From the NCBI RefSeq assembly GCF_023634845.1, contig NZ_JAMLJL010000005.1, positions 62,001-126,000 of the forward strand: 64,000 nt of DNA, written 5' to 3'. Both the position numbers and the translations under genes were made by a program. Source of the DNA: Flavobacterium amniphilum (GTDB taxonomy: Bacteria > Bacteroidota > Bacteroidia > Flavobacteriales > Flavobacteriaceae). The notes under the pieces are model-generated. The model saw only the letters and a list, made by a program, of their open reading frames with translations. It had not been told where the DNA came from and made no database searches. Positions 53,573-62,801 of the stretch are shown one piece after another (within the stretch, counting starts at the first letter, position 1; each line of letters opens with the position of its first letter).

Positions 53573-55414
53573 CTAACTGACCAATAAACGGTATGGGTAA
53601 ATGTTTGATGAAACCTGATCCAGTTTGTGAAGCAGATTGTCACATAAATAGTTCCATTCGTTATCAGAAAAAGGAATATCGCTTTCTTCGTTTTTATCAA
53701 CCTTGATATCAATGGTACGCACGAAACCTGCTTTAAGCGAAGGATCTGCTTTTGTTCCCTTATTCACTTCAATATGACTGATAGTATGACCGAAATGTTT
53801 CAGACAGAAGGTCTTGATATCAGCAAAAGTCACCACACGGCCATGCGACAAAAGCGCCTGTCTGTAAGATAAAATCTTCTCATTTGAAGTCAGCCTCGTT
53901 TTACCACCCACACTTGGCTGTACTAAATAAATAGTATTGGCAAAGAAATCGGTACCAAAAGGCAAATCCAGTTTTGTTCCCGGTTTGATATCATTAGCAT
54001 CTTCTCCACACGTAGACCAGAAATTAATAAAGAACGAATCGTTTTCATTGCGTTCATCCACTAAATTAGACTTAATCACCACGTAAGGAAAATTCGATTT
54101 CAGGAATGAATTTTCTTTGGTTTGCTGTTCCAAAGTAGCAATTAACTGGTTCATTTCGGCGATGACATTGCGCACAAAATCCCCACCCAAAACTGAGAAA
54201 GAAGCACTTTCATCTTTTAATAATTCCAATAAATACTGGATAATCTCCGAAGCATTTCTTTCATCAAAACGCTCGACACCATTATTTCTCAAAGCTGCTT
54301 CCCCACCTTCAAGGTTCTGTGAAAACTGTTTCAGATGGTAGCTGAAACCTCTCGAATCAGTAATTGTATCCAAATCCAGGAAATGATCATCATTGACCAA
54401 TGGAATATAATTGATATACGGATCGATACGTTGTGCAAGGTTGATCAGTCTTTTGTTGATTACCGGGAAACTGTTAAGGGAAAAACTTAAACTTTCAAAA
54501 ATACTATTATTGATAACTTCAGGGAATTCGACACGAAGCCAAAGCACATCGTTCAATGAATTCAGTTTGTCATTTTCAAACACTGAGGCGATTTCGGCAG
54601 GAACTTTCAATAAAGAAGGATCCAGGACAATATCATCAGTCAGGTGGATGAATTTATCAAAATAGAATTTATTCACTTCGGAATAAATCTGGTTAATTCT
54701 GTTGTAATTCTTAGTGATGACAGCATCGATATCCAAATCTTTGGTAGCCACATTATAACCTTCTTTAAACCCAAGTTGTTTATCCCCGAGAAAGATTTTG
54801 GACTGTTTCAGATAATGGTAAAAAACTTCCCTTTGATGCGTGTTTTTAACATCAACATAAAACATCAGTTTCTTCAGGATTTCATTTGGCTCCAAACAAC
54901 GAAGGCCAATCCAGATTGTGGAAGACTTTAATGATTTGGCCGACTTTAGATAAAACTCCTTGTGAACATTCCGGGTGAAATTATACATCGAATTCCCGAA
55001 AGCCATGAACTCGACATCTGCAGTTGACAGGTCGAAACTACCTGTAGGTCCGAAAAAAACCTCTTTAACCGTGGGTTTAACCGGATCATAGATGTTAGGG
55101 ATATTCTTTTTGCAGTAAAACTGATGTTCGAGAGACACCCTGAAATTATTCTCCGAAGGTTTTGCATGAATGATTGATCTTGAAGGCATGGCACCGGCGT
55201 TAGATGCAGGCGACATCACTTCAATAAGACGTTCAACGATGCGGGCATGTGAATTGTTCAATTCAACTGATAACTTTTCAAGTTCTGCGGCACAGGCTTC
55301 GAGCAATAAAGCAACTATTGGATCGAATGATGTTTCCAATTCGCTGTCACTATACCCCCAAACCCTTGCGGCTCTTTTTAGAATCCTGTCTTTTACTCTT
55401 TCCTGTATTTCCAT
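53573..55414 (-). CDS. tssF: TssF baseplate subunit
   Basis: The 613-residue protein starts with the TssF region RVWGYSDSELETSFDPIVAL and NSHARIVERLIEVMSP. The C-terminal region (ADIKTFCLKHFGHTISHIE) resembles the gp6-like part of TssF. It is the wedge subunit which forms heterotrimers with TssG. The gene lies 5 bases behind tssE, the usual partner order. Confidence 0.92.
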   Translation of the reverse strand: MEIQERVKDRILKRAARVWGYSDSELETSFDPIVALLLEACAAELEKLSVELNNSHARIVERLIEVMSPASNAGAMPSRSIIHAKPSENNFRVSLEHQFYCKKNIPNIYDPVKPTVKEVFFGPTGSFDLSTADVEFMAFGNSMYNFTRNVHKEFYLKSAKSLKSSTIWIGLRCLEPNEILKKLMFYVDVKNTHQREVFYHYLKQSKIFLGDKQLGFKEGYNVATKDLDIDAVITKNYNRINQIYSEVNKFYFDKFIHLTDDIVLDPSLLKVPAEIASVFENDKLNSLNDVLWLRVEFPEVINNSIFESLSFSLNSFPVINKRLINLAQRIDPYINYIPLVNDDHFLDLDTITDSRGFSYHLKQFSQNLEGGEAALRNNGVERFDERNASEIIQYLLELLKDESASFSVLGGDFVRNVIAEMNQLIATLEQQTKENSFLKSNFPYVVIKSNLVDERNENDSFFINFWSTCGEDANDIKPGTKLDLPFGTDFFANTIYLVQPSVGGKTRLTSNEKILSYRQALLSHGRVVTFADIKTFCLKHFGHTISHIEVNKGTKADPSLKAGFVRTIDIKVDKNEESDIPFSDNEWNYLCDNLLHKLDQVSSNIYPYRLLVS

Positions 55415-55419
55415 AGATT

Positions 55420-55854
55420 TTAGATATATGAAAGTGGTCCTACGAAGAAGTATCCGTAGAAATTAAATGCTCTGTTTGTTTTTTTTACATTTCCGTTCAC
55501 CACGACATTGACTTTCTTTTTCATTCGCAGGCCGTTGTTGTAAGAAGCTGCTTTTGCTTCGGTTATACTGACTTCGATATCAGACAGTTCGAGGCGGTAC
55601 TCATACTTTTTGATGGTCGCTTTAAGTGCATCACGGATACGGTCTTTGATGGTGTTCTGATCTGAAAGCAAATCAAAATCCATTTCCCAGATTTTACATC
55701 CGAAGCCTTCATCAAACTTACATTCTCCGAAAGAAGTCGTTGCGGCAAGATTAATAAACTGGGCGATTGAATGCTCGAGATTGGTCTTCTCAATTTCTTT
55801 CTTCTCCATCAGATCCTTGAAATCGATGGGTGTTTTATAATAAATTCCGTACAT
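55420..55854 (-). CDS. tssE: TssE, gp25-like baseplate subunit
   Basis: The 144-residue protein has the gp25/GPW fold: SIAQFINLAATTSFGECKFD, FGCKIWEMDFDLL and the ExR-like KYEYRLELSDIEV segment. It starts sheath polymerisation at the baseplate. It is 1 base from the 238-residue gene upstream and 5 bases from tssF. Confidence 0.9.
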   Translation of the reverse strand: MYGIYYKTPIDFKDLMEKKEIEKTNLEHSIAQFINLAATTSFGECKFDEGFGCKIWEMDFDLLSDQNTIKDRIRDALKATIKKYEYRLELSDIEVSITEAKAASYNNGLRMKKKVNVVVNGNVKKTNRAFNFYGYFFVGPLSYI

Positions 55855-55855
55855 C

Positions 55856-56572
55856 TTACAGGTATACTATTTTGTTTACTTTTCCTTTTTTGTCAAACTC
55901 GATTTCCTTAACGGATTTATCCCTTTTAATTACCTGGATTTCAACATTGGGTGTCATTTTCAGGAATTTTTCCCTGTATTTGATATCACCGATGAAGCGT
56001 TGACCGTTGCTGTTATCGATCACACAAAAGAAATTTTCGGTTTTAGAAGCGTTGAAAAGGTTTTCGGGGATTTCACCGGCAACCAGATTAGCCACCACTT
56101 CCCCTTTTTTAAGGGTATAGGCCAGATAATTTTCACGTAAAGTCCGGTAGCGGGACACCTCAAAGTATTCGACCAAGGTCTTAAGCGGCTCATAAGAAAT
56201 GGAAGTCAGTTTCAGCACTTCCCTTTTGAACCATTCAATGCCGAGAAAAGAAAATCGGCTGATACTTTTGGTTTTTAATTCCTTTAGCAATAAAGTGTCA
56301 CGGGTTACTTCGTAAAAAGTGGTTTCATTGGTCATGTCATCGGTCATGCTCATTTTATAAGTAACCAATTCAACCTCAGTAGTTTTATTGTTCCTTGTGA
56401 AGTTAACATTCACCTTTCCGGCTTCTTCATCTGTAATGACAATGGTAATGGTATGTTTCTTCATTGCAGAATCAAAAGTGGTCATATGCTCTCTCTGGCC
56501 GACTCCGGCATACAAAGGCGAACCATCATTATCGGTAATGGACATGGAAAGTCCCAATTGGGGTATTGGCAT
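55856..56572 (-). CDS. Unknown protein, first gene of the tssE-tssF operon
   Basis: The 238-residue protein has no signal peptide or membrane segment. The first 100 residues are beta-rich (HTITIVITDEEAGKVNVNF), then helices (EPLKTLVEYFEVSRYRTLRE) and a C-terminal beta part (VEIQVIKRDKSVKEIEF). I do not recognise it. One base separates it from tssE, so an association with the baseplate is likely. It may be a conserved but unnamed T6SSiii component. Confidence 0.68.
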   Translation of the reverse strand: MPIPQLGLSMSITDNDGSPLYAGVGQREHMTTFDSAMKKHTITIVITDEEAGKVNVNFTRNNKTTEVELVTYKMSMTDDMTNETTFYEVTRDTLLLKELKTKSISRFSFLGIEWFKREVLKLTSISYEPLKTLVEYFEVSRYRTLRENYLAYTLKKGEVVANLVAGEIPENLFNASKTENFFCVIDNSNGQRFIGDIKYREKFLKMTPNVEIQVIKRDKSVKEIEFDKKGKVNKIVYL

Positions 56573-56703
56573 GGAAAATTAATTTTTGCTAAATGTAAGA
56601 AAAATATGTCAGTAAAAAGTGTTAATTTTTAGTAATTAGTGATTAGTGAAGAGTAACTAGACCTTAGTACTTAGTTTATAGTGCTTAGTGAAGAGTAATT
56701 AGA
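56573..56703. other. Upstream region of the tssE-tssF operon with direct repeats
   Basis: No gene is seen. ATGTAAGAA (56593-56601) is one base off the TTGTAAGAA core found before other T6SS operons. TTAGTGAAGAGTAA-TAG occurs twice (56643-56660, 56685-56702), 42 bases apart, directly before the 21-bp array; 42 is two array periods. Confidence 0.6.
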
Positions 56704-56934
56704 GGCTCAACAATAAAACATATTGGCTACACAATAAAGCATATTGACTCCACAATAAAACATATTGACTCAACAATAAAACATATTGGCTCAACAATAA
56801 AATATATTGACTCCACAATAAAATATATTGACTCCACAATAAAATATATTGGCTCCACAATAAAATATATTGGCTCCACAATAAAACATATTGGCTCCAC
56901 AATAAAACATATTGGCTATGCAAGAATTCATATT
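56704..56934. repeat. 21-bp tandem array, GGCTCCACAA family, 11 units, uniform type
   Basis: Eleven units begin at 56704 every 21 bases. Most are GGCTCCACAATAAAAYATATT, with GACTC for GGCTC in several and CTAC or CAAC variants. The last unit is decayed. It separates the divergent tss and adhesin genes. The 3' flank TTCACATTTCAAAATAAA resembles those of the other two arrays of this family. Confidence 0.95.
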
Positions 56935-57048
56935 CACATTTCAAAATAAAGAATCATGTTTAGAATTATTGATACCAAATACTTAAAACTGATTAAAACT
57001 GTACCTATAAGAAGTCGGAATATTCATTAAAAACTGAATTAAATTTGA

Positions 57049-57056
57049 TATTTTTG
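57049..57056 (+). promoter_or_regulatory. -7 promoter element of secreted adhesin gene
   Basis: TATTTTTG matches TAnnTTTG and ends 25 bases before the ATG at 57082. TAAATTTG at 57040-57047 is an alternative. Confidence 0.55.
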
Positions 57057-57081
57057 CGTTCAAAATCAATATCTGACAGCA

Positions 57082-60000
57082 ATGTTCAAAAAATTACTTT
57101 ACCTACTACTTTCTTTTAGTTTTTTTTATTCGTATTCTCAATGTCCTACCGGAACAATTTACATTCGGAGTCAGGCTGATGTGGATTATTTTCTGACCCG
57201 TTATCCTAACTGCACAGAAATTCCCGGTTCAATTGTAGTTGAAACCAATGCCAATAGTGGAGCAATTAATAATTTCAATGGATTTAGAAATATCAGACGT
57301 ATAAATGGCGGAATATCTTTTAGTGAAAATTCCCCTTTACTGAGAACTTTAAATGGTTTCGAAAATCTTACTCACGTAGGCGGGAGCATAACCCTTCATG
57401 ACAGTTGGATGACCGATATTTCAGGATTAAGAAACCTTGCATTTATAGGAGGAAATTTAGTGCTGACATCTAATCATATTAATGATTTTTCCGCTTTAAA
57501 CAATCTTACATTTATTGGTGGAAACCTAACTTTATCGAATGACAGCGATTATTGCTATGAATCGAATATCCATTTAAGATTAACCAATGTCCCGGGAAAT
57601 TTGTCAATTAGAACTTTAGGTTCACACAATTTTGATTTGACCGGTTTTGAAAGCATCAGAACTGTAGGTGGTGATTTATCCATTTCAAACTGGGAGTTAA
57701 CCAGTTTACAGGGACTATCAGGGCTTCAATCTGTTGTTGGATCATTTTCTGTAAACAGTTGTTTATCATTGCAAAACTTAAATGGACTTACGTCATTAAC
57801 CAGTTTAGGCAGTTTATCGTTATCCGGCAACAGATTGATGACAGACATTTCATCTTTAAGCCGAATAACATCTTTAAGAAACAACTTAAACATTATTTAT
57901 TCATTAGTTATTGAGGGCTCCCAAAATTTAAACACACTTCACGGATTACATAATTTAACTTCGATAAAAGGAGGTTTATATATAAGTGGAAACAATGTAC
58001 TAACATCGATAAATGAACTTTCAGGCGTTGATTTAAGCGAAGTCACCGAATTAACAATCCAGAATAATCAAGTACTATCGTTATGTCAGGAACTAAATGT
58101 TTGCAATTATATACTGGCAGCAAAACCAAATACCATAAGAGGAAATGCGACTGGATGCAATGATTTAACCCAATTGACCGAATCATGCAACAACAGATGG
58201 AAAAACAGAATAAAAGGAACGGTAAAAATAGATTATGAAAACAATGGCTGTAATATCGGAAACGACCGTGCCATGGATAAAATAATGGTAAAAGCCACTA
58301 GTGGTTCAACGCTTTATTCGACTTTTACCAATGAAAGAGGTGAATATTCTATGTATGTTCCCCAAGGAGATTATAACGTAACTACCACAGCCTCTTTAAA
58401 CAATTTCAATGTATCGCCACCAACTGCCAATATCACTTTCACAGGTGTAGGGAACCAACAAACAGCAGATTTCTGTAATGTGCCCAGTCAGACTATCAAT
58501 GACGTAAGAATAACTTTTTCACCTATAGCAGTTGCAAGACCGGGTTTTGACGCTTATTACATAATTTATTATGAAAACAGAGGGACAACAGTTAGAAGTG
58601 GTTCAATTGTTTTTAATTTTAATGACGGTAAAATGGATTTTATCAATGCCAATGTACCGGTTCAGTCCCAAACTGAAAATGTGTTAACCTGGAACTATGC
58701 TAATTTATATCCGTATGAAACAAAATCAATTATAGTAAGATTCAGGATCAGCCAGCCTCCAACAGTAAATCTTAATGATTTCTTAGCGTTTACAGCGACC
58801 ATTAACCCAATAGCAACCGATAATACACCTGCTAACAATACCTTTTCAATAAATCAAAGAGTAGTTAACTCTTTTGATCCAAATGATAAAACTGTATTAG
58901 AAGGCGATACAATATTAGTTAACAATATTGGGAATTATTTAAATTATGTAGTACGTTTTCAAAACACAGGAACTGCATCAGCAGTAAATATTAAAATTAC
59001 TGATGAACTGGATGCTAAATTAGACTACTCGACTTTTGAATTAGTAGGACTAAGTCACCCCGGCCGTGTACAACTTAAAAACAACATTGCCGAATTTGTC
59101 TTCGATAACATTAATTTACCTGATATGGTATCGAATGAACCCGGTAGTCATGGTTACATCACTTATAGAATAAAGCCAAAAAACACAACGGTAAAAGGCA
59201 ATACTATCAGGAATTATGCATCAATTTATTTTGACTATAATGCACCTATCATTACCAATACCGTTTCAACTTATGTAGATGCCGACACAGACAATGATGG
59301 CGTGTATGATAGTAAAGACAATTGTATGAATGTTGCAAACACCAATCAATCTGACACTGATAATGATGGTATTGGTGATGTTTGTGATGACAATATAGAA
59401 GTAAGTCCACCTTATTATATGGGATTTGACACCGCAACACTCGATTCTTTCTGGAAAACTTACAAACAAAGCAGTTCAGTTACAAATACAAACGTAAGTG
59501 TAAGTAATTTATATGATGCTGACAACAACGGTAATACGATAAGACTATATTCATCTTACTCAGGTTATAAAAGCATGCTTATCAGTCCGCGATTAAATGG
59601 CTTAACAAATAACAGTAAAATATCATTTTGGATTTTACGAGAGTATTCAAGCTATAATCCTATTGAAATAGGATTTATGACAGACCCTTCCAATCCCAGT
59701 ACTTTCACTCGATTAAGCTATGCAGGAGGAAGCTCTACAATGTCACTGTATACCTTAAACATGACAAACTATCAACCTTCATATGGAAAAAACTTAGCTA
59801 TAATGGTTTATGGCAATACTGTTCATATCGATGATTTTAAATATGATCCTGAGAATTTATCAACAGATGAAAATGAATTCAAGAAATTCAGGTTATATCC
59901 GAATCCTACCACCGAGTTTTTAAATATTGCGAGCGAATCAGGTATTGATTCAGTTTCAATTTATGATTTAAACGGAAGAAAATTAAAATCTGAAAAAACA

Positions 60001-60111
60001 TCAAATCAGAAGCATATCACTTTAAATATTAATAATTTATCCAAAGGTATTTATATGATTGAGATCCATTCAGACGGTGCCAGACAAATTGAAAGATTCA
60101 TTAAAGAATAA
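57082..60111 (+). CDS. Large secreted LRR-like adhesin with type IX secretion sorting domain
   Basis: The 1009-residue protein has a signal peptide (cleavage near FYSYSQ), an LRR/receptor-L-like solenoid (about 30-345; repeats such as GGNLVLTSN and GSLSLSGN), and a domain resembling carboxypeptidase-regulatory or SdrD B folds (about 385-470). A DUF11/DUF7619-like region follows (about 490-755), then thrombospondin type 3 repeats (TDNDGVYDSKDNC, TDNDGIGDVC), a cleaved-adhesin-like beta domain (about 800-925) and a C-terminal type A sorting domain (FRLYPNPTTEFLNI to the end). It should be exported by the type IX system and attached to the cell surface. It is a single gene with its own terminator. 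Confidence 0.9.
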   Translation: MFKKLLYLLLSFSFFYSYSQCPTGTIYIRSQADVDYFLTRYPNCTEIPGSIVVETNANSGAINNFNGFRNIRRINGGISFSENSPLLRTLNGFENLTHVGGSITLHDSWMTDISGLRNLAFIGGNLVLTSNHINDFSALNNLTFIGGNLTLSNDSDYCYESNIHLRLTNVPGNLSIRTLGSHNFDLTGFESIRTVGGDLSISNWELTSLQGLSGLQSVVGSFSVNSCLSLQNLNGLTSLTSLGSLSLSGNRLMTDISSLSRITSLRNNLNIIYSLVIEGSQNLNTLHGLHNLTSIKGGLYISGNNVLTSINELSGVDLSEVTELTIQNNQVLSLCQELNVCNYILAAKPNTIRGNATGCNDLTQLTESCNNRWKNRIKGTVKIDYENNGCNIGNDRAMDKIMVKATSGSTLYSTFTNERGEYSMYVPQGDYNVTTTASLNNFNVSPPTANITFTGVGNQQTADFCNVPSQTINDVRITFSPIAVARPGFDAYYIIYYENRGTTVRSGSIVFNFNDGKMDFINANVPVQSQTENVLTWNYANLYPYETKSIIVRFRISQPPTVNLNDFLAFTATINPIATDNTPANNTFSINQRVVNSFDPNDKTVLEGDTILVNNIGNYLNYVVRFQNTGTASAVNIKITDELDAKLDYSTFELVGLSHPGRVQLKNNIAEFVFDNINLPDMVSNEPGSHGYITYRIKPKNTTVKGNTIRNYASIYFDYNAPIITNTVSTYVDADTDNDGVYDSKDNCMNVANTNQSDTDNDGIGDVCDDNIEVSPPYYMGFDTATLDSFWKTYKQSSSVTNTNVSVSNLYDADNNGNTIRLYSSYSGYKSMLISPRLNGLTNNSKISFWILREYSSYNPIEIGFMTDPSNPSTFTRLSYAGGSSTMSLYTLNMTNYQPSYGKNLAIMVYGNTVHIDDFKYDPENLSTDENEFKKFRLYPNPTTEFLNIASESGIDSVSIYDLNGRKLKSEKTSNQKHITLNINNLSKGIYMIEIHSDGARQIERFIKE

Positions 60112-60115
60112 ATGT

Positions 60116-60148
60116 AAAGCAGGTTGGATTAATCCAACCTGCTTTTTT
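60116..60148 (+). terminator. Strong intrinsic terminator of adhesin gene
   Basis: A long palindrome (AAAGCAGGTTGGATT followed by its complement) is followed by seven T. The central part would form a small loop. Confidence 0.92.
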
Positions 60149-60188
60149 TAAAACCTATAATAACAAAAGCGTTATAATAAAACATATT

Positions 60189-60398
60189 GGTTCCACAACA
60201 GACAATTGAGGCTCCACAAGCGGTAACCGAGGCTCCACAAGCAGCAATATTGGCTCTACAAGCGGCAACAGAGGCTCCACAAGCAGCAATATTGACTCCA
60301 CAAGCAGCAATATTGGCTCAACAAGCAGCAATATTGGCTCAACAATAGACAACAGAGGCTACACAAGCAGCAGTATTGACTCCACAAGCGGCAATATT
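60189..60398. repeat. 21-bp tandem array, GGCTCCACAA family, 10 units
   Basis: Ten units begin at 60189 every 21 bases, most of type GGCTCCACAAGCAGCAATATT; variable halves include GACAATTGA, GGTAACCGA and GGCAACAGA. A half-unit of the TAAAACATATT type precedes it. It fills the gap between convergent genes and ends before a terminator, with 3' flank TTCACATTTCACAATAAA. Confidence 0.95.
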
Positions 60399-60416
60399 CA
60401 CATTTCACAATAAAAA

Positions 60417-60444
60417 AATCCGCTATGAAAGATCATAACGGATT
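60417..60444 (-). terminator. Terminator of M28 peptidase gene
   Basis: The stem AATCCG-C-TATGA / TCATA-A-CGGATT has one mismatch and loop AAGA. On the minus strand it is followed by a run of seven T. It has the same layout as the hairpin after the first array. Confidence 0.75.
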
Positions 60445-60464
60445 ACATTATACAGTGAGTTGAT

Positions 60465-62684
60465 TTAAAAAACCACTTTTACTTTCATTTCTTTGCCACT
60501 GCGGATTAAAGTCACTTCCTTCTCGTCGCCAGTGTTCAGTTTTGCAAGGCATTCCATGTAGCTGTAAACTTCTTTCACCGGGCAATCACCAATTTTAGTA
60601 ATGATATCCCCTTCCTTGATTCCGGCGATATTCGCGGGACGGCCTTCGGTAACACCGTCGACATGGAGTCCGTCACCATGATCTGTATAATCGGGCATGA
60701 TGCCCAAAGTCACTTTGTACTTAGCCGCCTTTTTTTCGGAAGTAATTTTGGTTTTCGTAAATTCCAATTTTTCTACATCAGCAATGGCATTAGCTGTGCG
60801 GAAAACATAATTCACGATATTTTCGACACCATAATAATTGATTTTATCCTCGTCATCACTTGGTTTGTGGTAATCGGTATGCGTTCCTGTAAAGAAAAAC
60901 AGCACCGGAATATCCTTCAGGTAAAAAGACGTATGGTCAGACGGTCCTACCCCACTCATTTCCTGCGTGATGCCAAAACCCGCCGGTTTATTTTTTTCGA
61001 TAATTTCAGCAAAAGAAGGACTCGTTCCGATACCGCCCACTATCATTGTTTTTTTATCATCCAGACGGCCAATCATGTCCATATTGATCATCGCCGTTAT
61101 ATCAGGATAAAACATTTTAATGGTTGACGCCATTTCTTTGGAACCGATTAATCCGTCTTCTTCACCTGAGAATAAGGCAAAGATATAATTCGCTTTCTCT
61201 TTGGTTTTATTCTGCGACAGCATTCGGGCCAATTCCAAGACACCGGCCACGCCCGATGCATTGTCATCGGCACCGTTGTGGATTTCACCTTCCGAATTCA
61301 TTTTAGTCGAATGCAAATGTTCGTTCAAGCCCAGATGGTCATAATGCGCACCGATCACAATCGTTTTTGCAGCGCCGTTATCCAGATAACCGATCACATT
61401 ATTCCCCGAATTAGCCTTCCCTTTCGAAATCGTGTCATGCGGATTCAGGCGTACGGTATATTTAAAAGGATGCAGGAATTGCATTTTATACGGTTTCAGT
61501 TTCAGTTTTTTGAATTCAGAAATGATATAATCAGCCGCCAGTTTTTCCTCTTTCGATCCCGTCAATCTTCCCTTCATGGCATCAGAAGACAGGAAAGAGA
61601 TGTGTTTTTTCAAGTTTGTAGGATTCGCGTATTCGGCTTCATCAATATCCGCCCAATCGGCAATAAACACATTCGTTTCACGCGGTTTACTTTGTTCGCG
61701 GTTGCTGGAGAAAACCAGTTTCTTTCCGTCAGGCGAAAACATCGGGAATGCATTGAATTCACTTTGGAACGTAATCTGTTTCAGTCCCGTGCCATCCGTA
61801 TTGATCATATACAACTGGAAATCATAGCCTTTGGTAGCGTGATGGTTAGACGAAAAAATAATCTTCTTATCCGAAGGGTGGAAAAAAGGCGCCCAGTTTG
61901 CTTTTCCGAGATGTGTAATCTGCTTTAAATCGGATCCATCCACGTTACAGGTGTAAATCTCCATACTTGTGGGCATTACCAGATTTTCGGCCAATAAATC
62001 CTTATATTCCTTTATTTCACTTTCCGTTTTCGGGCGTGAAGAACGGAACACCAGTTTCTTACTGTCATGCGAAAAAAAACAACCACCATCGTAGCCCAAT
62101 CCGCTCGTCACCTGCTTCACATTTGAACCATCAATATTCATGGTATAAATTTCAAGATCACCTGAGCGTATACTCGTGAATGCAATCTTTTTGCCATCCG
62201 GAGACACCACAGCTTCGGCATCATAACCCGGAGAATTTGTTAACTGCTTCACTATATTCCCTTTCAGGTCGGCCATATAAATCTCGAATTCGGGGTAAAT
62301 CGCCCAGAGGTACTTACCATCCTTCGGTTTAGGCGGAGCCGGGCAAGCCTCGTTACTTTTGTGCGTTGAAGCGTATAAAACATGCTTCCCGTCAGGCATA
62401 AAATACGAGCAGGTCGTGCGGCCTTTCCCGGTAGAAACCAGTTTAAGACTTTTCGAATCGATGGCAGGATTTGACAAATCGAGTGTAAAAATCTGGTCAC
62501 ACTGTGCACCGATTTCAGGGTTTGTTACCTGGAGCGTCAGGCTTTTACCGTCGGGGCTGAAATAAGCCTCTGCGTTATCGCCTCCGAAAGTCAGTTTTTT
62601 GATGTTTTTGAGATGCTTTTCCTGAGCAGAAACCGTTGCCACGGAAAGCATAAATAAGGCAGTTACAATTTTAGTTACAGTCAT
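60465..62684 (-). CDS. Secreted propeller-M28 aminopeptidase-PDZ protein
   Basis: The 739-residue protein has a signal peptide (cleavage near TVSAQ), a TolB/PD40-like propeller (about 30-345; repeated FSPDGKK), an M28 zinc peptidase domain (about 365-640) and a C-terminal PDZ (about 645-739; GRPANIAGIKEGDIITKIGD). Metal and catalytic residues are seen in GAHYDHLG, GADDNASGV, SGEEDGLIGS, NMDMIGR and THTDYHKPSD. It should remove N-terminal residues from peptides in the periplasm or outside. The propeller may select substrates. Single gene with its own terminator. Confidence 0.9.
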   Translation of the reverse strand: MTVTKIVTALFMLSVATVSAQEKHLKNIKKLTFGGDNAEAYFSPDGKSLTLQVTNPEIGAQCDQIFTLDLSNPAIDSKSLKLVSTGKGRTTCSYFMPDGKHVLYASTHKSNEACPAPPKPKDGKYLWAIYPEFEIYMADLKGNIVKQLTNSPGYDAEAVVSPDGKKIAFTSIRSGDLEIYTMNIDGSNVKQVTSGLGYDGGCFFSHDSKKLVFRSSRPKTESEIKEYKDLLAENLVMPTSMEIYTCNVDGSDLKQITHLGKANWAPFFHPSDKKIIFSSNHHATKGYDFQLYMINTDGTGLKQITFQSEFNAFPMFSPDGKKLVFSSNREQSKPRETNVFIADWADIDEAEYANPTNLKKHISFLSSDAMKGRLTGSKEEKLAADYIISEFKKLKLKPYKMQFLHPFKYTVRLNPHDTISKGKANSGNNVIGYLDNGAAKTIVIGAHYDHLGLNEHLHSTKMNSEGEIHNGADDNASGVAGVLELARMLSQNKTKEKANYIFALFSGEEDGLIGSKEMASTIKMFYPDITAMINMDMIGRLDDKKTMIVGGIGTSPSFAEIIEKNKPAGFGITQEMSGVGPSDHTSFYLKDIPVLFFFTGTHTDYHKPSDDEDKINYYGVENIVNYVFRTANAIADVEKLEFTKTKITSEKKAAKYKVTLGIMPDYTDHGDGLHVDGVTEGRPANIAGIKEGDIITKIGDCPVKEVYSYMECLAKLNTGDEKEVTLIRSGKEMKVKVVF

Positions 62685-62752
62685 TCTTGTAATGTTTATC
62701 TCTCAAATGTACTAAAAAGGAAACGATTGTCGGTTAACCTTTTAGCATAAAA

Positions 62753-62782
62753 AAACCGTCCTGTTTTGCAACAGGACGGTTT
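62753..62782 (-). terminator. Terminator of the SPFH-protein gene
   Basis: AAACCGTCCTGTT and AACAGGACGGTTT form a 13-bp stem with loop TTGC; on the minus strand a run of T follows. Confidence 0.93.
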
Positions 62783-62801
62783 AATGGATTTAACCCGGGG
62801 A

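Noticed and set aside
54117..54931. Plus-strand frames within tssF
   Set aside because: Shadow frames opposite a well-supported gene with no motif of their own.
56699..60352. Leu/Val-rich minus-strand frames in the arrays at 56.7 and 60.2 kb, resembling membrane peptides
   Set aside because: Complement of the repeat units; no initiation region and no conservation beyond the repeat.
61278..61928. 216-codon plus-strand frame
   Set aside because: It is antisense to the M28 peptidase gene, whose motifs are clear; composition is Arg/Phe/Ile-rich as expected for a shadow frame.
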